DNA of 64,000 nucleotides from an uncultured Oscillospiraceae bacterium (GCA_900540595.1 UQGL01000010.1:5356-69355), one strand, 5' to 3'; shown: positions 24,177-34,459, numbered from the stretch's first letter. Numbers and translations are program-made. The notes: generated by a model not told the origin, from the letters alone.

Positions 24177-26702
24177 ATGCCACAACCAACGAATCAACCA
24201 AACATTCCGCCCAGAAGACGCCGCGCCCGCGCGGACAGCGGCATGAAGGCCCGCACCATGTTCTGCGTGGCGGTGTTCATCATTGCCGGGTTCGGCCTGC
24301 TGATCTATCAGCTTTATGCGCTGCAGCTGCGCGATGCCGAGCTGTACCGCACCGAGGCTGTGACCCAGCAGATGAAGGACATTACGCTGCCGGCGCTGCG
24401 CGGGTCAATCTACAGCGTGAACGGCAAGCTGCTGGCTAAGAGCAACACGGTATGGAACATTGTTGCCGACCCGTCCTCCATTGCAAAGAGCGGTGCCACT
24501 GAGGCACAGTTGCGTACCGCCGCACAGGGGCTTGCGGATCTGCTCGGCGATGGCACCACGGCGGACGCTCTGTATGAGATCCTGACCGCCAAGAATGCAA
24601 ACGGGACGCCGTACCAGTACCGTATGCTGGCCAAGGGCGTGGAAAAGCCGGTGGCAGATGCCATTGTAAGCTATGCTGATACCTACCGCATGGAGCCGGA
24701 GAAGGATGGAACGACCGGCAAGCGCATCCTCTATCTTTCTACTGAGCAGGCCAGTACGCGCAGCTACCCCTACGGAGAATTCCTTGCATCGGTGCTGGGC
24801 TTCTGCAACAGCGACGGCGAGGGTGCCTACGGTCTGGAAAAATACTACAATGAAACGCTGGCCGGAACGCCCGGCCGCAGCGTGGCCGAAACCGATGTCA
24901 ACGGCAATGCTCTTGCGTCAGGCCAGTCTGATCTGCACGAGGCCATTGACGGCAACGATCTGTACCTGACCATTGACGAAAATGTGCAGGCCATCGTCGA
25001 GCAGTACCTGATCGAGGCAATGAACACCTTCACGGTACACGGCCGCGGCAGCGCCATCGTCATGAATGTCAAGACCGGCGCAATTCTGGCTATGGCATCC
25101 ATCGAGCAGTTTGACCCCAACGACCCCTACAAAATCACGGACGCCAAGATGACGGCCATACTGGATAAAGAGGAGATCGACGCCGAGGACATCGACTGGC
25201 TGGAGGGCCGCCTTGGGGAAAAGGCGGTCAAGGACATCATCGCTGACGGCAAGATCAGCCGTGATAAAACGGTTGATGAGGACGGCAATGAGGTCGCCAG
25301 CGAATACACTCAGCTGCAGGGTATGATGCGCGAGGCCCAGTGGAAGAATAAGAACATCACCGAGCTGTATATGCCCGGCTCTGTCTTTAAGCTCATCACC
25401 GCATCTGCAGGACTGGACTCCGGCATCATGAGCACGAGCCAGACCTTCTACTGCGGCGGCAGCCTGACCGTCAATGAGGGCAGCGAGCTGTGGGAGCATA
25501 CCTACCGCTGCGCCAACGGTGAGGTCCACTATGAACAGGACATGGCGGGCGCGCTGAACCACAGCTGCAACCTCTGGTTCATTCAGGCGGCCGAAACACT
25601 GAAGCCGCAGATCTTCTACGACTACATTCAGGCGTTCGGCTTCACCCAGCCCACCGGCATCGACCTGCCCAATGAGACCCGCTGGACAAGCGTCTACAAC
25701 GCCGAGCAGATGGCAGAGGTCGATACAAACCTCTATACGGCAGCCTTCGGCCAGAACGAGTCCATCACCCCGATGCAGATGGCCACGGCCGTGGCGGCCA
25801 TTGCCAACGGCGGCTATCTGGTCACCCCCTATGTGGTGGATTCCGTCACCGATAAGGACGGCAACATCGTCACCCAGACCGAGACAAATATCCGCCGTCA
25901 GGTCATCTCCGAGGAGGTCAGCCGCCAGCTGCTTTCCATGATGGAGAACAATGTCCACGGGGAAGGGAACTACCACTCCTGCGCCAACGCCTATGTGGCG
26001 GGCTACCGCATCGGCGGCAAGTCCGGCACAGCAGAGCGCACCGACCGCCACCTGCGCGGTGACGGCGACTATTATAAGATGATGAGCTTTGCTGCTGTAC
26101 TGCCCATCGATGATCCGGAGATCGAGGTGTTCGTTCTGCTGGACGACCCGCGTTGGTTCAAGGACTATGCCAGTCAGGTCGTGGCACCGGTCGTAGGCAA
26201 CATCATCAGCGAGATCGCACCCTATCTGGGCATCGAGCAGGACGCCGCCTACAACCCGACCGGCACCGTAAAGGTGCAGACCTGTCTGGAGTACACATGG
26301 ACGAATGCACAGGTCACCCTGAACCGTCTCGGTCTCAAGCACAAGCTCATCGGCCCGAGCAGCGGCACCATCGTCTACCAGTACCCGGTGGGCGGCAGCG
26401 TGGTCCCTGCAGGCTCGACCGTCTATCTGTACACTGCCACCGATCAGAACGCAATGACCACAGTCCCCGATGTGACCGGCAAGACCGGTACCTTTGCCGA
26501 GCAGATGCTCCGCGCAGCCAACCTGAATGTGCAGTTCAGCGGGGACAGCAGCGGCAAGGTCGTGGCGCAGGATGTTCAGTCCGGCACGACCGCCGCTTAC
26601 GGCACCATTGTGACCCTGACGATGGACACCGGGGCCGAAGCCCCCGCCGAGGAAGCTCCCGCCGTGGAGGAGAACATCGACCCTGCAAACGAGGAGGGGT
26701 GA
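24177..26702 (+). CDS. Division-specific penicillin-binding transpeptidase with PASTA domains (FtsI/SpoVD-like)
   Basis: An 841-residue class B PBP that cross-links septal (or spore cortex) peptidoglycan. It has an N-terminal transmembrane anchor (about 27-48), a dimerisation domain, then a transpeptidase with SVFK (nucleophile Ser402), SCN (463-465) and KSGT (615-618). Two C-terminal PASTA-like repeats follow (TVPDVTGKTGTFAEQML is the clearer). I chose the second ATG (24177) because AGGGGA lies 6 bases before it; the ATG at 24171 abuts the site. Two PASTA units and position favour PBP2B/SpoVD type. Confidence 0.92.
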   Translation: MPQPTNQPNIPPRRRRARADSGMKARTMFCVAVFIIAGFGLLIYQLYALQLRDAELYRTEAVTQQMKDITLPALRGSIYSVNGKLLAKSNTVWNIVADPSSIAKSGATEAQLRTAAQGLADLLGDGTTADALYEILTAKNANGTPYQYRMLAKGVEKPVADAIVSYADTYRMEPEKDGTTGKRILYLSTEQASTRSYPYGEFLASVLGFCNSDGEGAYGLEKYYNETLAGTPGRSVAETDVNGNALASGQSDLHEAIDGNDLYLTIDENVQAIVEQYLIEAMNTFTVHGRGSAIVMNVKTGAILAMASIEQFDPNDPYKITDAKMTAILDKEEIDAEDIDWLEGRLGEKAVKDIIADGKISRDKTVDEDGNEVASEYTQLQGMMREAQWKNKNITELYMPGSVFKLITASAGLDSGIMSTSQTFYCGGSLTVNEGSELWEHTYRCANGEVHYEQDMAGALNHSCNLWFIQAAETLKPQIFYDYIQAFGFTQPTGIDLPNETRWTSVYNAEQMAEVDTNLYTAAFGQNESITPMQMATAVAAIANGGYLVTPYVVDSVTDKDGNIVTQTETNIRRQVISEEVSRQLLSMMENNVHGEGNYHSCANAYVAGYRIGGKSGTAERTDRHLRGDGDYYKMMSFAAVLPIDDPEIEVFVLLDDPRWFKDYASQVVAPVVGNIISEIAPYLGIEQDAAYNPTGTVKVQTCLEYTWTNAQVTLNRLGLKHKLIGPSSGTIVYQYPVGGSVVPAGSTVYLYTATDQNAMTTVPDVTGKTGTFAEQMLRAANLNVQFSGDSSGKVVAQDVQSGTTAAYGTIVTLTMDTGAEAPAEEAPAVEENIDPANEEG

Positions 26703-26761
26703 CCCGCCTGCTGCGGCTGCACCATCTATACCAGTAAACCCATCCAAGGAGGTCCTTTTTC

Positions 26762-28126
26762 ATGCAAAAGATTCCTGCCAATGAGCTGCTGGCCGGCCTA
26801 ACGCTGGCCGAGCCTGTCAGCATTCATGCAGTCGTTACGGACAGCCGTAAGGTCGAGCCGGGCTGCGTCTTTGTCTGCTTCCCCGGCGAGCGTGTCGATG
26901 GACACGATTTTGCCGCCGGTGCCTACCGTGACGGTGCCGCCTATATCATCGCCAACCACCCGGTCGAAGGTGTCCCGGCGGATCGCACCGTTATCGTGCC
27001 GGACAGCGCCCGTGCCATGATCCGTATGGCCGCCAACTACCGGATGCTTTTCAGCCCCAAAATGATCGGCGTTACCGGCAGCGTAGGCAAGACCACGACC
27101 AAGGAATTTTGCTACGCGGTGCTGTCTGCGTTCGGCACCACACTCAAGACCGAAGGTAACCAGAACAACGACATCGGTGTGCCCAACACACTGTTCCGGC
27201 TGGACGATGCCACCGAGTATGCCGTGGTTGAAATGGGGATGGACCATGCGGGCGAGATCGAGCGGCTGAGCCGCTGCGCCCGTCCGTCCGCAGGTATTAT
27301 CACGATGATCGGTGTCTCGCATCTGGAAAATCTCGGCACCCGGGAGAATATACTGAAGGCAAAGATGGAAATCTGCACCGGTCTGCCGGACGGCGCCCCG
27401 CTGGTGCTGAACGCCGACAATGATCTGCTGCCTGCCGCACAGGTTCCGTCCCGTCTGCTGGCTGTCTGGTTCGGCATTGAGGCCGAGAACGCCGATGTCC
27501 GCGCAACGGACATCACGGCCGGGGCCAACGGCACGGCGTTCCGTATCGTGGACCGTGAATACGGCAGCTTTGCGGCAACCATCCCCACGGTGGGGCTTCA
27601 CACAGTCTATGATGCGCTGGCAGCCTATGCCGCCGCTACCCGCATGGGCTTGGATGCGGCCCGCTGCGCGGCAGCCTTGGCCGACTACCAAACGACCGGT
27701 ATGCGCCAGCATATTGTGGAGCACGGCGGCGTGACCTTCATCGAGGATTGCTACAACGCCAGCCCTGACAGTATGCGGGCAGCGCTCTCGGTGCTGAAGG
27801 AGCTGCCCAACCCCCGCAAGATCGCCCTGCTGGGTGATATGCTGGAACTGGGCACCGCCAGTGAGGAAGGCCACCGCAGCACCGGTGCATGGGCCGCAGA
27901 CGCAGGGGTCAATCAGCTGATCGCCTATGGCCCCTGCAGCGCAGCCATGGCCGAGGCCGCCAAGGCGCACGGTGTTGCAACTGTGCATTGCCAAACGGCA
28001 GCAGAAGTGCTACAATATTTACGGCAATTCGTGCGCCCCGGTGACGCTGTACTGGCAAAGGCCAGCCACGCCATGGGCCTGGAGCAGCTGCTGCAGGATT
28101 TCTACAAGGAATTGCCGCAGGGGTAA
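26762..28126 (+). CDS. murF: UDP-MurNAc-tripeptide:D-Ala-D-Ala ligase
   Basis: A 454-residue Mur ligase. The ATP loop GVTGSVGKTTTKEF is near residues 102-115, and the acceptor-side motifs EGNQNNDIGVPNT and EDCYNASPDSMRAAL are typical of MurF. It adds D-Ala-D-Ala to the cytoplasmic precursor. AAGGAGG precedes the ATG with an 8-base gap. No murE is seen next to it. Confidence 0.94.
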   Translation: MQKIPANELLAGLTLAEPVSIHAVVTDSRKVEPGCVFVCFPGERVDGHDFAAGAYRDGAAYIIANHPVEGVPADRTVIVPDSARAMIRMAANYRMLFSPKMIGVTGSVGKTTTKEFCYAVLSAFGTTLKTEGNQNNDIGVPNTLFRLDDATEYAVVEMGMDHAGEIERLSRCARPSAGIITMIGVSHLENLGTRENILKAKMEICTGLPDGAPLVLNADNDLLPAAQVPSRLLAVWFGIEAENADVRATDITAGANGTAFRIVDREYGSFAATIPTVGLHTVYDALAAYAAATRMGLDAARCAAALADYQTTGMRQHIVEHGGVTFIEDCYNASPDSMRAALSVLKELPNPRKIALLGDMLELGTASEEGHRSTGAWAADAGVNQLIAYGPCSAAMAEAAKAHGVATVHCQTAAEVLQYLRQFVRPGDAVLAKASHAMGLEQLLQDFYKELPQG

Positions 28127-28137
28127 AAAAACAAAAG

Positions 28138-28190
28138 GGCTCCTCCGCAGGGGCACCTATGGGATCGCGCAGAGCGATCCCCCCTGTACC
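28138..28190. repeat. Short intergenic hairpin before mraY
   Basis: GGGATCGC/GCGATCCC (28161-28168 with 28174-28181), inside an imperfect outer pair CAGGGG/CCCCTG. No T run. Probably a small dispersed repeat, but only this copy is in the window. Confidence 0.4.
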
Positions 28191-28212
28191 TATTGATCGG
28201 AGGAATCATTGC

Positions 28213-29223
28213 ATGGAGCAAATCTCATACCTGCTGGCGGCAGGGGCTGTCGGCGGCTTTGCCATCACGGCGGTGGCGGGCAAATTTATGATCCCGGTGC
28301 TGCACCGTCTGCACTTTGGGCAGACCATCCGGGAGGAGGGTCCCACCTGGCACAACAAGAAAAACGGCACCCCCACCATGGGCGGTCTCTGCTTTATTCT
28401 GGGCATTCTGGCGACATTGGGCCTTACTTGGGCCATGTTCCGCCCCAAACTGCCCGACACACTGGGCCTGCCCCAGATGCAGGCGGTGCTGCTGGTGCTG
28501 TTTTTGGCGTTCGGCTCGGGGCTGATCGGCTTTTTGGATGACTTTATCAAGGTCATCCGGCACCGCAACCTCGGCCTGACCGAGGCACAGAAGATGATCC
28601 TGCAGATCGCGCTGACCTTTGGGTTTATGCTTGGCCTTAACAGTCTGGGCCTGCTTACAACCGAGGTGCAGCTGCCGATCTTCGGGCTTGTGGATATGGG
28701 TCTGCTCTACTATCCTATTGCGTTTTTCGGCATCATCTTTTTGGTGAACGCCGTCAACCTGACCGATGGTCTGGACGGCCTTTGCACCGGCGTGACCTTT
28801 GTGTCAATGATCGGCTATCTGCTGGCGGGCAGCCTGCTGGGCTTTGTCCATGTTTCGCTTGTTGCGGCTGTCACGGCGGGCGCCTGCGCGGGCTTTCTGG
28901 TATGGAACTTCTACCCGGCCAAGGTGTTCATGGGGGACACCGGCAGCATGTTCTTCGGCGGCATCGTGACGGCGCTGGCCTTTGTGATGCAGCGCCCTGA
29001 GCTGGTGCTTTTCTTCGGCATCGTTTACATCTGGGATGCCATGACGGTCGTGATCCAGCGCGCCTACTTCAAGGCAACGCACGGCAAGCGTATCTTCCGC
29101 ATGACGCCGATCCATCACGCCTTTGAGATGCGCGGCTGGCGTGAGGTCAAGATCGATGGCTTTTTTGCCCTGATCGCCGCCATCGGTGTGGCGATGGGCA
29201 TGCTGTACATCTGCGTGGCATAA
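28213..29223 (+). CDS. mraY: Phospho-N-acetylmuramoyl-pentapeptide-transferase
   Basis: A 336-residue polytopic enzyme that makes lipid I from UDP-MurNAc-pentapeptide and undecaprenyl phosphate. Conserved: GFLDDFIKV with the Asp pair, NAVNLTDGLDGL, FMGDTGSMFFGG and the His motif RMTPIHHAFEM. The start is at 28213 with CGGAGG 9 bases upstream; a 28159 start would add hairpin-encoded residues. Usual length about 320. Confidence 0.94.
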   Translation: MEQISYLLAAGAVGGFAITAVAGKFMIPVLHRLHFGQTIREEGPTWHNKKNGTPTMGGLCFILGILATLGLTWAMFRPKLPDTLGLPQMQAVLLVLFLAFGSGLIGFLDDFIKVIRHRNLGLTEAQKMILQIALTFGFMLGLNSLGLLTTEVQLPIFGLVDMGLLYYPIAFFGIIFLVNAVNLTDGLDGLCTGVTFVSMIGYLLAGSLLGFVHVSLVAAVTAGACAGFLVWNFYPAKVFMGDTGSMFFGGIVTALAFVMQRPELVLFFGIVYIWDAMTVVIQRAYFKATHGKRIFRMTPIHHAFEMRGWREVKIDGFFALIAAIGVAMGMLYICVA

Positions 29224-29284
29224 CACAGGGCCGGGGCAGCCCCCGGCCTTTGCTTTTTGATTTTAGAAGGGGAGGTGACGGCCC

Positions 29285-30565
29285 GTGAATACGGCAACCA
29301 GCCTTTTGGGGCTTTTATTTGATCATACCATCGGCAACATTCTGCGCATGCTGGCGGTCATCCGCCTGCCTAAGCTGGAGCGTGGGCCGGTCTCCCACGG
29401 GTTTGTGGCAACGCTCATCGTCATTATGGGCTACGGCCTTGTCATGCTGTTTTCGGCCAGCTATTCCAGCGGCTATGCGAACTACGGGGATGTCTACCAC
29501 TTCATCCGCCCGCAGGGCGTCATTGCGGTGCTGGGCATTGTGGCAATGTTCATCATCTCAAACATCAACTATCGCGCCCTGCGGTATATGAACGAAAGCT
29601 TCTACATCATTACCGTTGTGCTGCTCATCGCGGCGCTGCTCAGCCCGGAGGATACCAACGGCACCTACCGCTGGGTCTACTTTGCAGGCGGTTCCTTCTC
29701 GCTGCAGCCGTCTGAGCTGGCCAAGTTTTCTGTGATGCTCTGGACGGCTGATATGCTGGACCGCGACCATGCGCATAAAACATCAATCTGGTACGGCCTT
29801 CTCAAGCCTGCACTGCCGCTTGTGCCGATCCTTATCCTGCTCAAGCTTGAGCCGCACAACTCGGCGATCCTGCTGCTCTGCGCGATCTTCGGCACGATGA
29901 TCCTCTGCAACGGCTCCGCCATGCGATGGTGGCCGATGGTCGGTGCGGCGGGTGTGGCAGGCGTGATTGCATTCTTAAAGCACCTCGCCAGCGGAGATGG
30001 CTATGCAGCCGGCCGTCTGGGCGGCGTCTGGGGTCTGACCCCCACAAACACAGCCGGCATGCAGTGGCAAACTTTGCAGAGCATCTATGCGATCTGCACC
30101 GGCGGGCTGTTCGGTGTCGGCATCGGCAACAGTGTCCAGAAGCACCAGTGGCTGCCTTATGCCGAAAACGACTTTATCTTTGCCGTGATCGGTGAGGAAC
30201 TGGGCTTTGTCGGTGCGCTGGCGCTGATCGCTCTCTTTGCGGCGCTTCTGGTGCAGGGGGTCTGCATTGCGCTGCGCGCCCCTGATTTGTACGGCACCCT
30301 GCTGGGCATCGGCATCATCTCTCAGGTGGGGTGGCAGGTATTTCTGCATATCGGCGTTGGCACGGCGCTGCTGCCCAACACCGGCATCAGCCTGCCGTTC
30401 TTCTCGTCCGGCGGCACAAGCCTGCTGCTCCTGCTTGGCGAGATGGGCGTTATGCTCAGTATCTCCCGCGCGGGCAATGCGCGGGAAAAGCGCCTTGCCG
30501 ACCAGCACCGCGCCGAGACGGAGCGTATACTGCAGCACAGCCGCTACCGCAAAACCACGGTGTAA
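29285..30565 (+). CDS. ftsW: FtsW/RodA/SpoVE family glycosyltransferase
   Basis: A 426-residue SEDS protein that polymerises lipid II during division. About ten transmembrane helices, with LQPSELAKFSVMLW (catalytic-Asp loop region nearby), GIGNSVQKHQWLPYAENDFIFAVIGEELG split by the characteristic loop, and LLPNTGISLPFFSSGGTS. The start is GTG at 29285 after GGGGAGGTGA. murD, often located here, is absent. SpoVE cannot be excluded. Confidence 0.9.
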   Translation: MNTATSLLGLLFDHTIGNILRMLAVIRLPKLERGPVSHGFVATLIVIMGYGLVMLFSASYSSGYANYGDVYHFIRPQGVIAVLGIVAMFIISNINYRALRYMNESFYIITVVLLIAALLSPEDTNGTYRWVYFAGGSFSLQPSELAKFSVMLWTADMLDRDHAHKTSIWYGLLKPALPLVPILILLKLEPHNSAILLLCAIFGTMILCNGSAMRWWPMVGAAGVAGVIAFLKHLASGDGYAAGRLGGVWGLTPTNTAGMQWQTLQSIYAICTGGLFGVGIGNSVQKHQWLPYAENDFIFAVIGEELGFVGALALIALFAALLVQGVCIALRAPDLYGTLLGIGIISQVGWQVFLHIGVGTALLPNTGISLPFFSSGGTSLLLLLGEMGVMLSISRAGNAREKRLADQHRAETERILQHSRYRKTTV

Positions 30566-30609
30566 CGGTTTGCATCTTTGCGGCAGATTTTTATATACGG
30601 AGGCCAATC

Positions 30610-31728
30610 ATGCGTGTTTTAATTGCTGCCGGCGGCACCGCCGGTCATATCAACCCGGCGCTGGCCATCGCCGGCGCCCTGAAGGCGGCGGACCCAACGG
30701 CAGAGATCCACTTTGCGGGCCGGCGTGAGGGGATGGAGTACGGCCTTGTGACGAAGGCCGGCTACCCGTTCCATCATATTGAAATCAACGGCTTTCAGCG
30801 CAGACTCAATCTGGAAAACATCGGCCGCAACCTTGTCGCGATCTGGCATCTGGCACTGTCCGGTCCGCGCACCCAGAAGATCCTGAATCAGGTCTGCCCC
30901 GATCTAGTCATCGGCTGCGGCGGCTATGTCAGCGGGCCAATCGTCCGCGCCGCCGCGCGCCGCGGCATCAAGACGGCCATCCATGAGCAGAATGCCTTCC
31001 CCGGTGTGACGAACAAGCTGCTTGCCAGAGAGGTCAACATCGTGCTGGCCGCCAGTGCCGATGCAGTCGAAAAGCTCGGCGCACCGGATAAAACAACCGT
31101 TGTCGGCAACCCGGTCCGCCCCGAGGTCCTGACGGCAGACCGCGCCGCTGCCCGCGCCAAGCTGAACGCCGGGGACCGCACAGTCATCCTCAGCTTTGGC
31201 GGCAGTCTGGGTGCCGACCGCATCAATCAGGTCGTGGCGGATCTCTGCGCATGGGAAAAGCAAACCGGCCGGAACACGCTGCATCTGCACGCCACCGGCA
31301 GCCGCGGCGTCAAGCTGTTTGAGGATCTTGAAAAGGAGAAGGGCTTTGCCCCCGGCGAAAACCTGATCGTGACTGAGTACATCAACAACATGCCCCAGCT
31401 GCTGGCAGCGGCCGATCTCGTCACTGCCCGCTCCGGTGCGCTGACGCTGGCAGAGCTGGAGGCCGTGGGCCGCGCCTCGGTGCTGATCCCCAGCCCCAAT
31501 GTAGCCGAAAATCACCAGTATTATAATGCGCTGGAGCTGCAGAAGGCCGGTGCTGCTGTTGTCATTGAGGAAAAGAACCTGACCGGGGAAGGGCTGGTCA
31601 AGACGGTGGAGGAGCTGCTGAACACCCCCGGCAAGCTGGCCGAGATGGGTGCCAACGCCAAGACGCTGGGCAACCCCCACAGTCTGGACCTCATCACCGA
31701 AAAGCTGATGGAACTGATGAAGAACTGA
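30610..31728 (+). CDS. murG: UDP-GlcNAc:lipid I N-acetylglucosaminyltransferase
   Basis: A 372-residue GT-B enzyme that turns lipid I into lipid II on the inner face of the membrane. Motifs: GGTAGHINPALA (9-20), GGYVSGP, HEQNAFPGVTNK and TARSGALTLAELEA. ATG at 30610 with GGAGG 6 bases upstream. It follows ftsW by 44 bp. Confidence 0.94.
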   Translation: MRVLIAAGGTAGHINPALAIAGALKAADPTAEIHFAGRREGMEYGLVTKAGYPFHHIEINGFQRRLNLENIGRNLVAIWHLALSGPRTQKILNQVCPDLVIGCGGYVSGPIVRAAARRGIKTAIHEQNAFPGVTNKLLAREVNIVLAASADAVEKLGAPDKTTVVGNPVRPEVLTADRAAARAKLNAGDRTVILSFGGSLGADRINQVVADLCAWEKQTGRNTLHLHATGSRGVKLFEDLEKEKGFAPGENLIVTEYINNMPQLLAAADLVTARSGALTLAELEAVGRASVLIPSPNVAENHQYYNALELQKAGAAVVIEEKNLTGEGLVKTVEELLNTPGKLAEMGANAKTLGNPHSLDLITEKLMELMKN

Positions 31729-31794
31729 AAAGGCAGGCAGTATTTATAGTGCCCTGCTCTGTATGCCAAATCCCAAGCGAAAGGAGCCGCTCAT

Positions 31795-32946
31795 ATGGGG
31801 AACGACCAGCGCAGCCGCAGGCAGAGAACCGTGAGCGGCTCCGGTGCGCAGAGCAACCGCCGCAGCCTCGGCAGCCGCATGGGACTGGAAAAGAGGGAGG
31901 CACCCCGCAGGGAGCCACCCAACGGACAGCCCCGCGAGCCACGCGCTAGGCGCCCGCAGGCGACCCAGCAGATCAATCCGCAAAAGGCCGGCTACCGCCC
32001 CGGCAGCCCCAGAAAGCAGCGGCGCGTAACGCAGGCAGAGCTGATCCGCCAGCGCAACCGCCGCCGCGCGCTGGGTATTCTGGGTGTATTGGCCGTATTG
32101 GCCGTGGGCGCATTCGTGTCCGTCAATCTGCTGTTCAAGGTCACGATCTTCCGTGTCGAGAATTTCGACCGCACCACCCCGGCCGACACCGGCATCTACA
32201 CGGAAGAAGAGCTGGTCAACGCCCTCGGCATTGAGAAAAACTCCAATCTTTTTGGCTTCTCCACCGCAGAAAAAACTGCACAGCTTGCGCAGCAGTTCCC
32301 GTATCTGGAGCAGGTCGGCGTTGAGATCCAACTCCCGGCAACGGTCGTTATCAAGGTAGAACCGGCAGTCGAGCGGTTTGCCTGCATGTACGCGGGCGGC
32401 TGGATGGTACTGAGCGATTCCCTCAAGATCCTGCGCACCGAGGTGAGCCAGCCCGAGGGACTGATCCTGCTGTCACTGACATTGCCTGCGGACTTTGCAC
32501 CGGCAGTTGGGCAGAGCATCGTGCCGGAAAGCTACAACTCGCTGCTCGGCGGGGAGCAGGCCACCGCGGAAACAGCAGGTCTGCAGGCCTCGGCTGCACA
32601 GACGCTCAAAGAGCTGCGGGACGGTCTGCTCTCAAACGGACTGTTTGACGGCGCGACCGCGCTGGACATACGCGACCTGAGTGATATTCAGTTTACCTAT
32701 CAGAACCGCATACAGGTGCGCCTTGGCAGTGAGATGAACCTTGCCTACAAGCTGCGGCTGGCGGCTGCGGCGCTGGCCGACCCCGAAAAGGGCCTTTCTG
32801 CCAGCGATAAGGGTGTGCTGGACATCTCCAACCAGCAGAGCAACGGTGATATCCGCGCGTATTTCTCGCCCGATGACCCTGCACCCACGCCCACGCCCGT
32901 ACCGGCCGAGACACCGCCTCCGGAAGAATCGGAAGAAAATCAATAA
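31795..32946 (+). CDS. ftsQ: FtsQ/DivIB-type cell division protein
   Basis: A 383-residue bitopic protein: a 95-residue Arg/Pro-rich cytoplasmic tail, a transmembrane helix (about 97-118), a POTRA domain (ITIFRVENFDR and ALGIEKNSNLFGF in part) and a beta domain, ending in a Pro/Thr-rich acidic tail. It links the FtsL/DivIC pair to the division synthase. AAAGGAG precedes the ATG. Last gene of the cluster; ftsA and ftsZ do not follow. Confidence 0.85.
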   Translation: MGNDQRSRRQRTVSGSGAQSNRRSLGSRMGLEKREAPRREPPNGQPREPRARRPQATQQINPQKAGYRPGSPRKQRRVTQAELIRQRNRRRALGILGVLAVLAVGAFVSVNLLFKVTIFRVENFDRTTPADTGIYTEEELVNALGIEKNSNLFGFSTAEKTAQLAQQFPYLEQVGVEIQLPATVVIKVEPAVERFACMYAGGWMVLSDSLKILRTEVSQPEGLILLSLTLPADFAPAVGQSIVPESYNSLLGGEQATAETAGLQASAAQTLKELRDGLLSNGLFDGATALDIRDLSDIQFTYQNRIQVRLGSEMNLAYKLRLAAAALADPEKGLSASDKGVLDISNQQSNGDIRAYFSPDDPAPTPTPVPAETPPPEESEENQ

Positions 32947-32950
32947 AAAA

Positions 32951-32992
32951 GGCACCGCCTGCTTTCAATCGTAAGCAGACGGTGCTTTTTTA
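32951..32992. terminator. Bidirectional terminator between ftsQ and purB
   Basis: GCACCG-CCTGCTTT and AAGCAGACGGTGC pair around a short loop, with A-runs before and T-runs after, so it ends both the dcw and the purine operons. Confidence 0.85.
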
Positions 32993-33022
32993 TGCAGCTT
33001 TTAGTGGTGTGTACAGGCTGAA

Positions 33023-34459
33023 TCAGACATTCAGCTCGACGTGCTGGCCAACATCCTCGGCATTGGCGTCCAGAACAGGCTGAATAACATCGCGCAGGAA
33101 CTCGGTGACCTGCTCGGCACTGCGGCCGGTGAAGGCCTCGGGACTGAGCTCAGCCTCAATTTCCTCGCGGCTCAGGCCGAAGGCGGGATCAGCCTCGACA
33201 CGGGCAATCATGTCGTTGGGCTTGCCCTCCTGCTTGACAACGGCGGCAGCAGCCACGGCATGCTCGCGCAGGCGCTCGTGCAGCTCCTGACGGTCGCCGC
33301 CCTTCTTGACGGCCTTCATCATGATGTTCTCGCTGGCCATGAAGGGAAGCTCGGCCATAACGCGGGCGCGCACGACCTTCGGGTAGACGACCAGACCGTC
33401 AGAGACATTCAGCAGAATGTTCAGGATGGCGTCTGCCGCAAGGAAGCCCTCTGCCATCGCAATGCGCTTGTTGGCAGAGTCGTCCAGCGTGCGCTCGAAC
33501 CACTGGGTACCGCTGGTCATGGCGGGGTTCAGCACATCCACCATCAGGTAGCGGCTCAGCGCGCAGATACGCTCGCAGCGCATCGGGTTGCGCTTGTACG
33601 GCATGGCGGAGGAACCGATCTGGTTCTTCTCAAACGGCTCCTCCATCTCCTTGAAGTTGGCAAGCAGGCGGATGTCGGTGGCCATCTTCATAGCGCTCTG
33701 GCCGAGGCCGGCCACAGCGGACAGAACATTGTAATCCACCTTGCGGCTGTAGGTCTGGCCACAAACCGGCACGACCTTGGCAAAGCCCATCTGGGCGCAG
33801 ACATCGGCCTCAACGGCCTTGATCTTGGCGGAATCGCCGCTGAACAGCTCCACAAAGCTGGCCTGAGTGCCGGTCGTACCCTTGACGCCTCGCAGGGCCA
33901 GCTGGCTGATCTGGTGGTCGATCTCCTCCAGATCCATGTACAGCTCGTTCATCCAAAGGGTGGCACGCTTACCAACGGTGGTCAGCTGCGCGGGCTGGCA
34001 GTGGGTATAGGCCAGACAGGGCATGGCCTTGTACTCCTCGGCAAACTTGGCCAGATTGGCCAGCACGCCGATGATCTTCTTGCGCACAAGCTGCAGTGCC
34101 TCGCGCATGACGATGACATCGGTATTGTCACCGACATAGCAGCTGGTAGCACCCAGATGGATGATGCCCTTTGCCTTGGGGCACTGCAGGCCGTAGGCAT
34201 AGACATGGCTCATAACATCATGGCGGACGAGCTTTTCGCGGGCGATGGCGTCCTCATAGTTGATATCGTCCTTGTGGGCCTCCAGCTCGGCGATCTGCTC
34301 ATCGGTGATGGCAAGGCCCTGAGCCTTTTCCGCCTTAGCCAGTGCGATCCACAGCCTGCGCCATGTCTTGAACTTGTTGTCGTCCGAGAAAATATACTGC
34401 ATCTCATCCGAAGCATACCGGGTAGAGAAGGGGGAAATGTAACGGTTGTGTTGTGCCAT
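33023..34459 (-). CDS. purB: Adenylosuccinate lyase
   Basis: A 478-residue fumarase/aspartase-superfamily enzyme that cleaves SAICAR and adenylosuccinate in purine synthesis. The signature loop GSSAMPYKRNPMRCERI holds the catalytic serine; LGATSCYVGDNTD and AYTHCQPAQLT are the other conserved regions. Last gene of the minus-strand pur operon, 63 bp after purL, ending at the shared terminator. Confidence 0.95.
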   Translation of the reverse strand: MAQHNRYISPFSTRYASDEMQYIFSDDNKFKTWRRLWIALAKAEKAQGLAITDEQIAELEAHKDDINYEDAIAREKLVRHDVMSHVYAYGLQCPKAKGIIHLGATSCYVGDNTDVIVMREALQLVRKKIIGVLANLAKFAEEYKAMPCLAYTHCQPAQLTTVGKRATLWMNELYMDLEEIDHQISQLALRGVKGTTGTQASFVELFSGDSAKIKAVEADVCAQMGFAKVVPVCGQTYSRKVDYNVLSAVAGLGQSAMKMATDIRLLANFKEMEEPFEKNQIGSSAMPYKRNPMRCERICALSRYLMVDVLNPAMTSGTQWFERTLDDSANKRIAMAEGFLAADAILNILLNVSDGLVVYPKVVRARVMAELPFMASENIMMKAVKKGGDRQELHERLREHAVAAAAVVKQEGKPNDMIARVEADPAFGLSREEIEAELSPEAFTGRSAEQVTEFLRDVIQPVLDANAEDVGQHVELNV

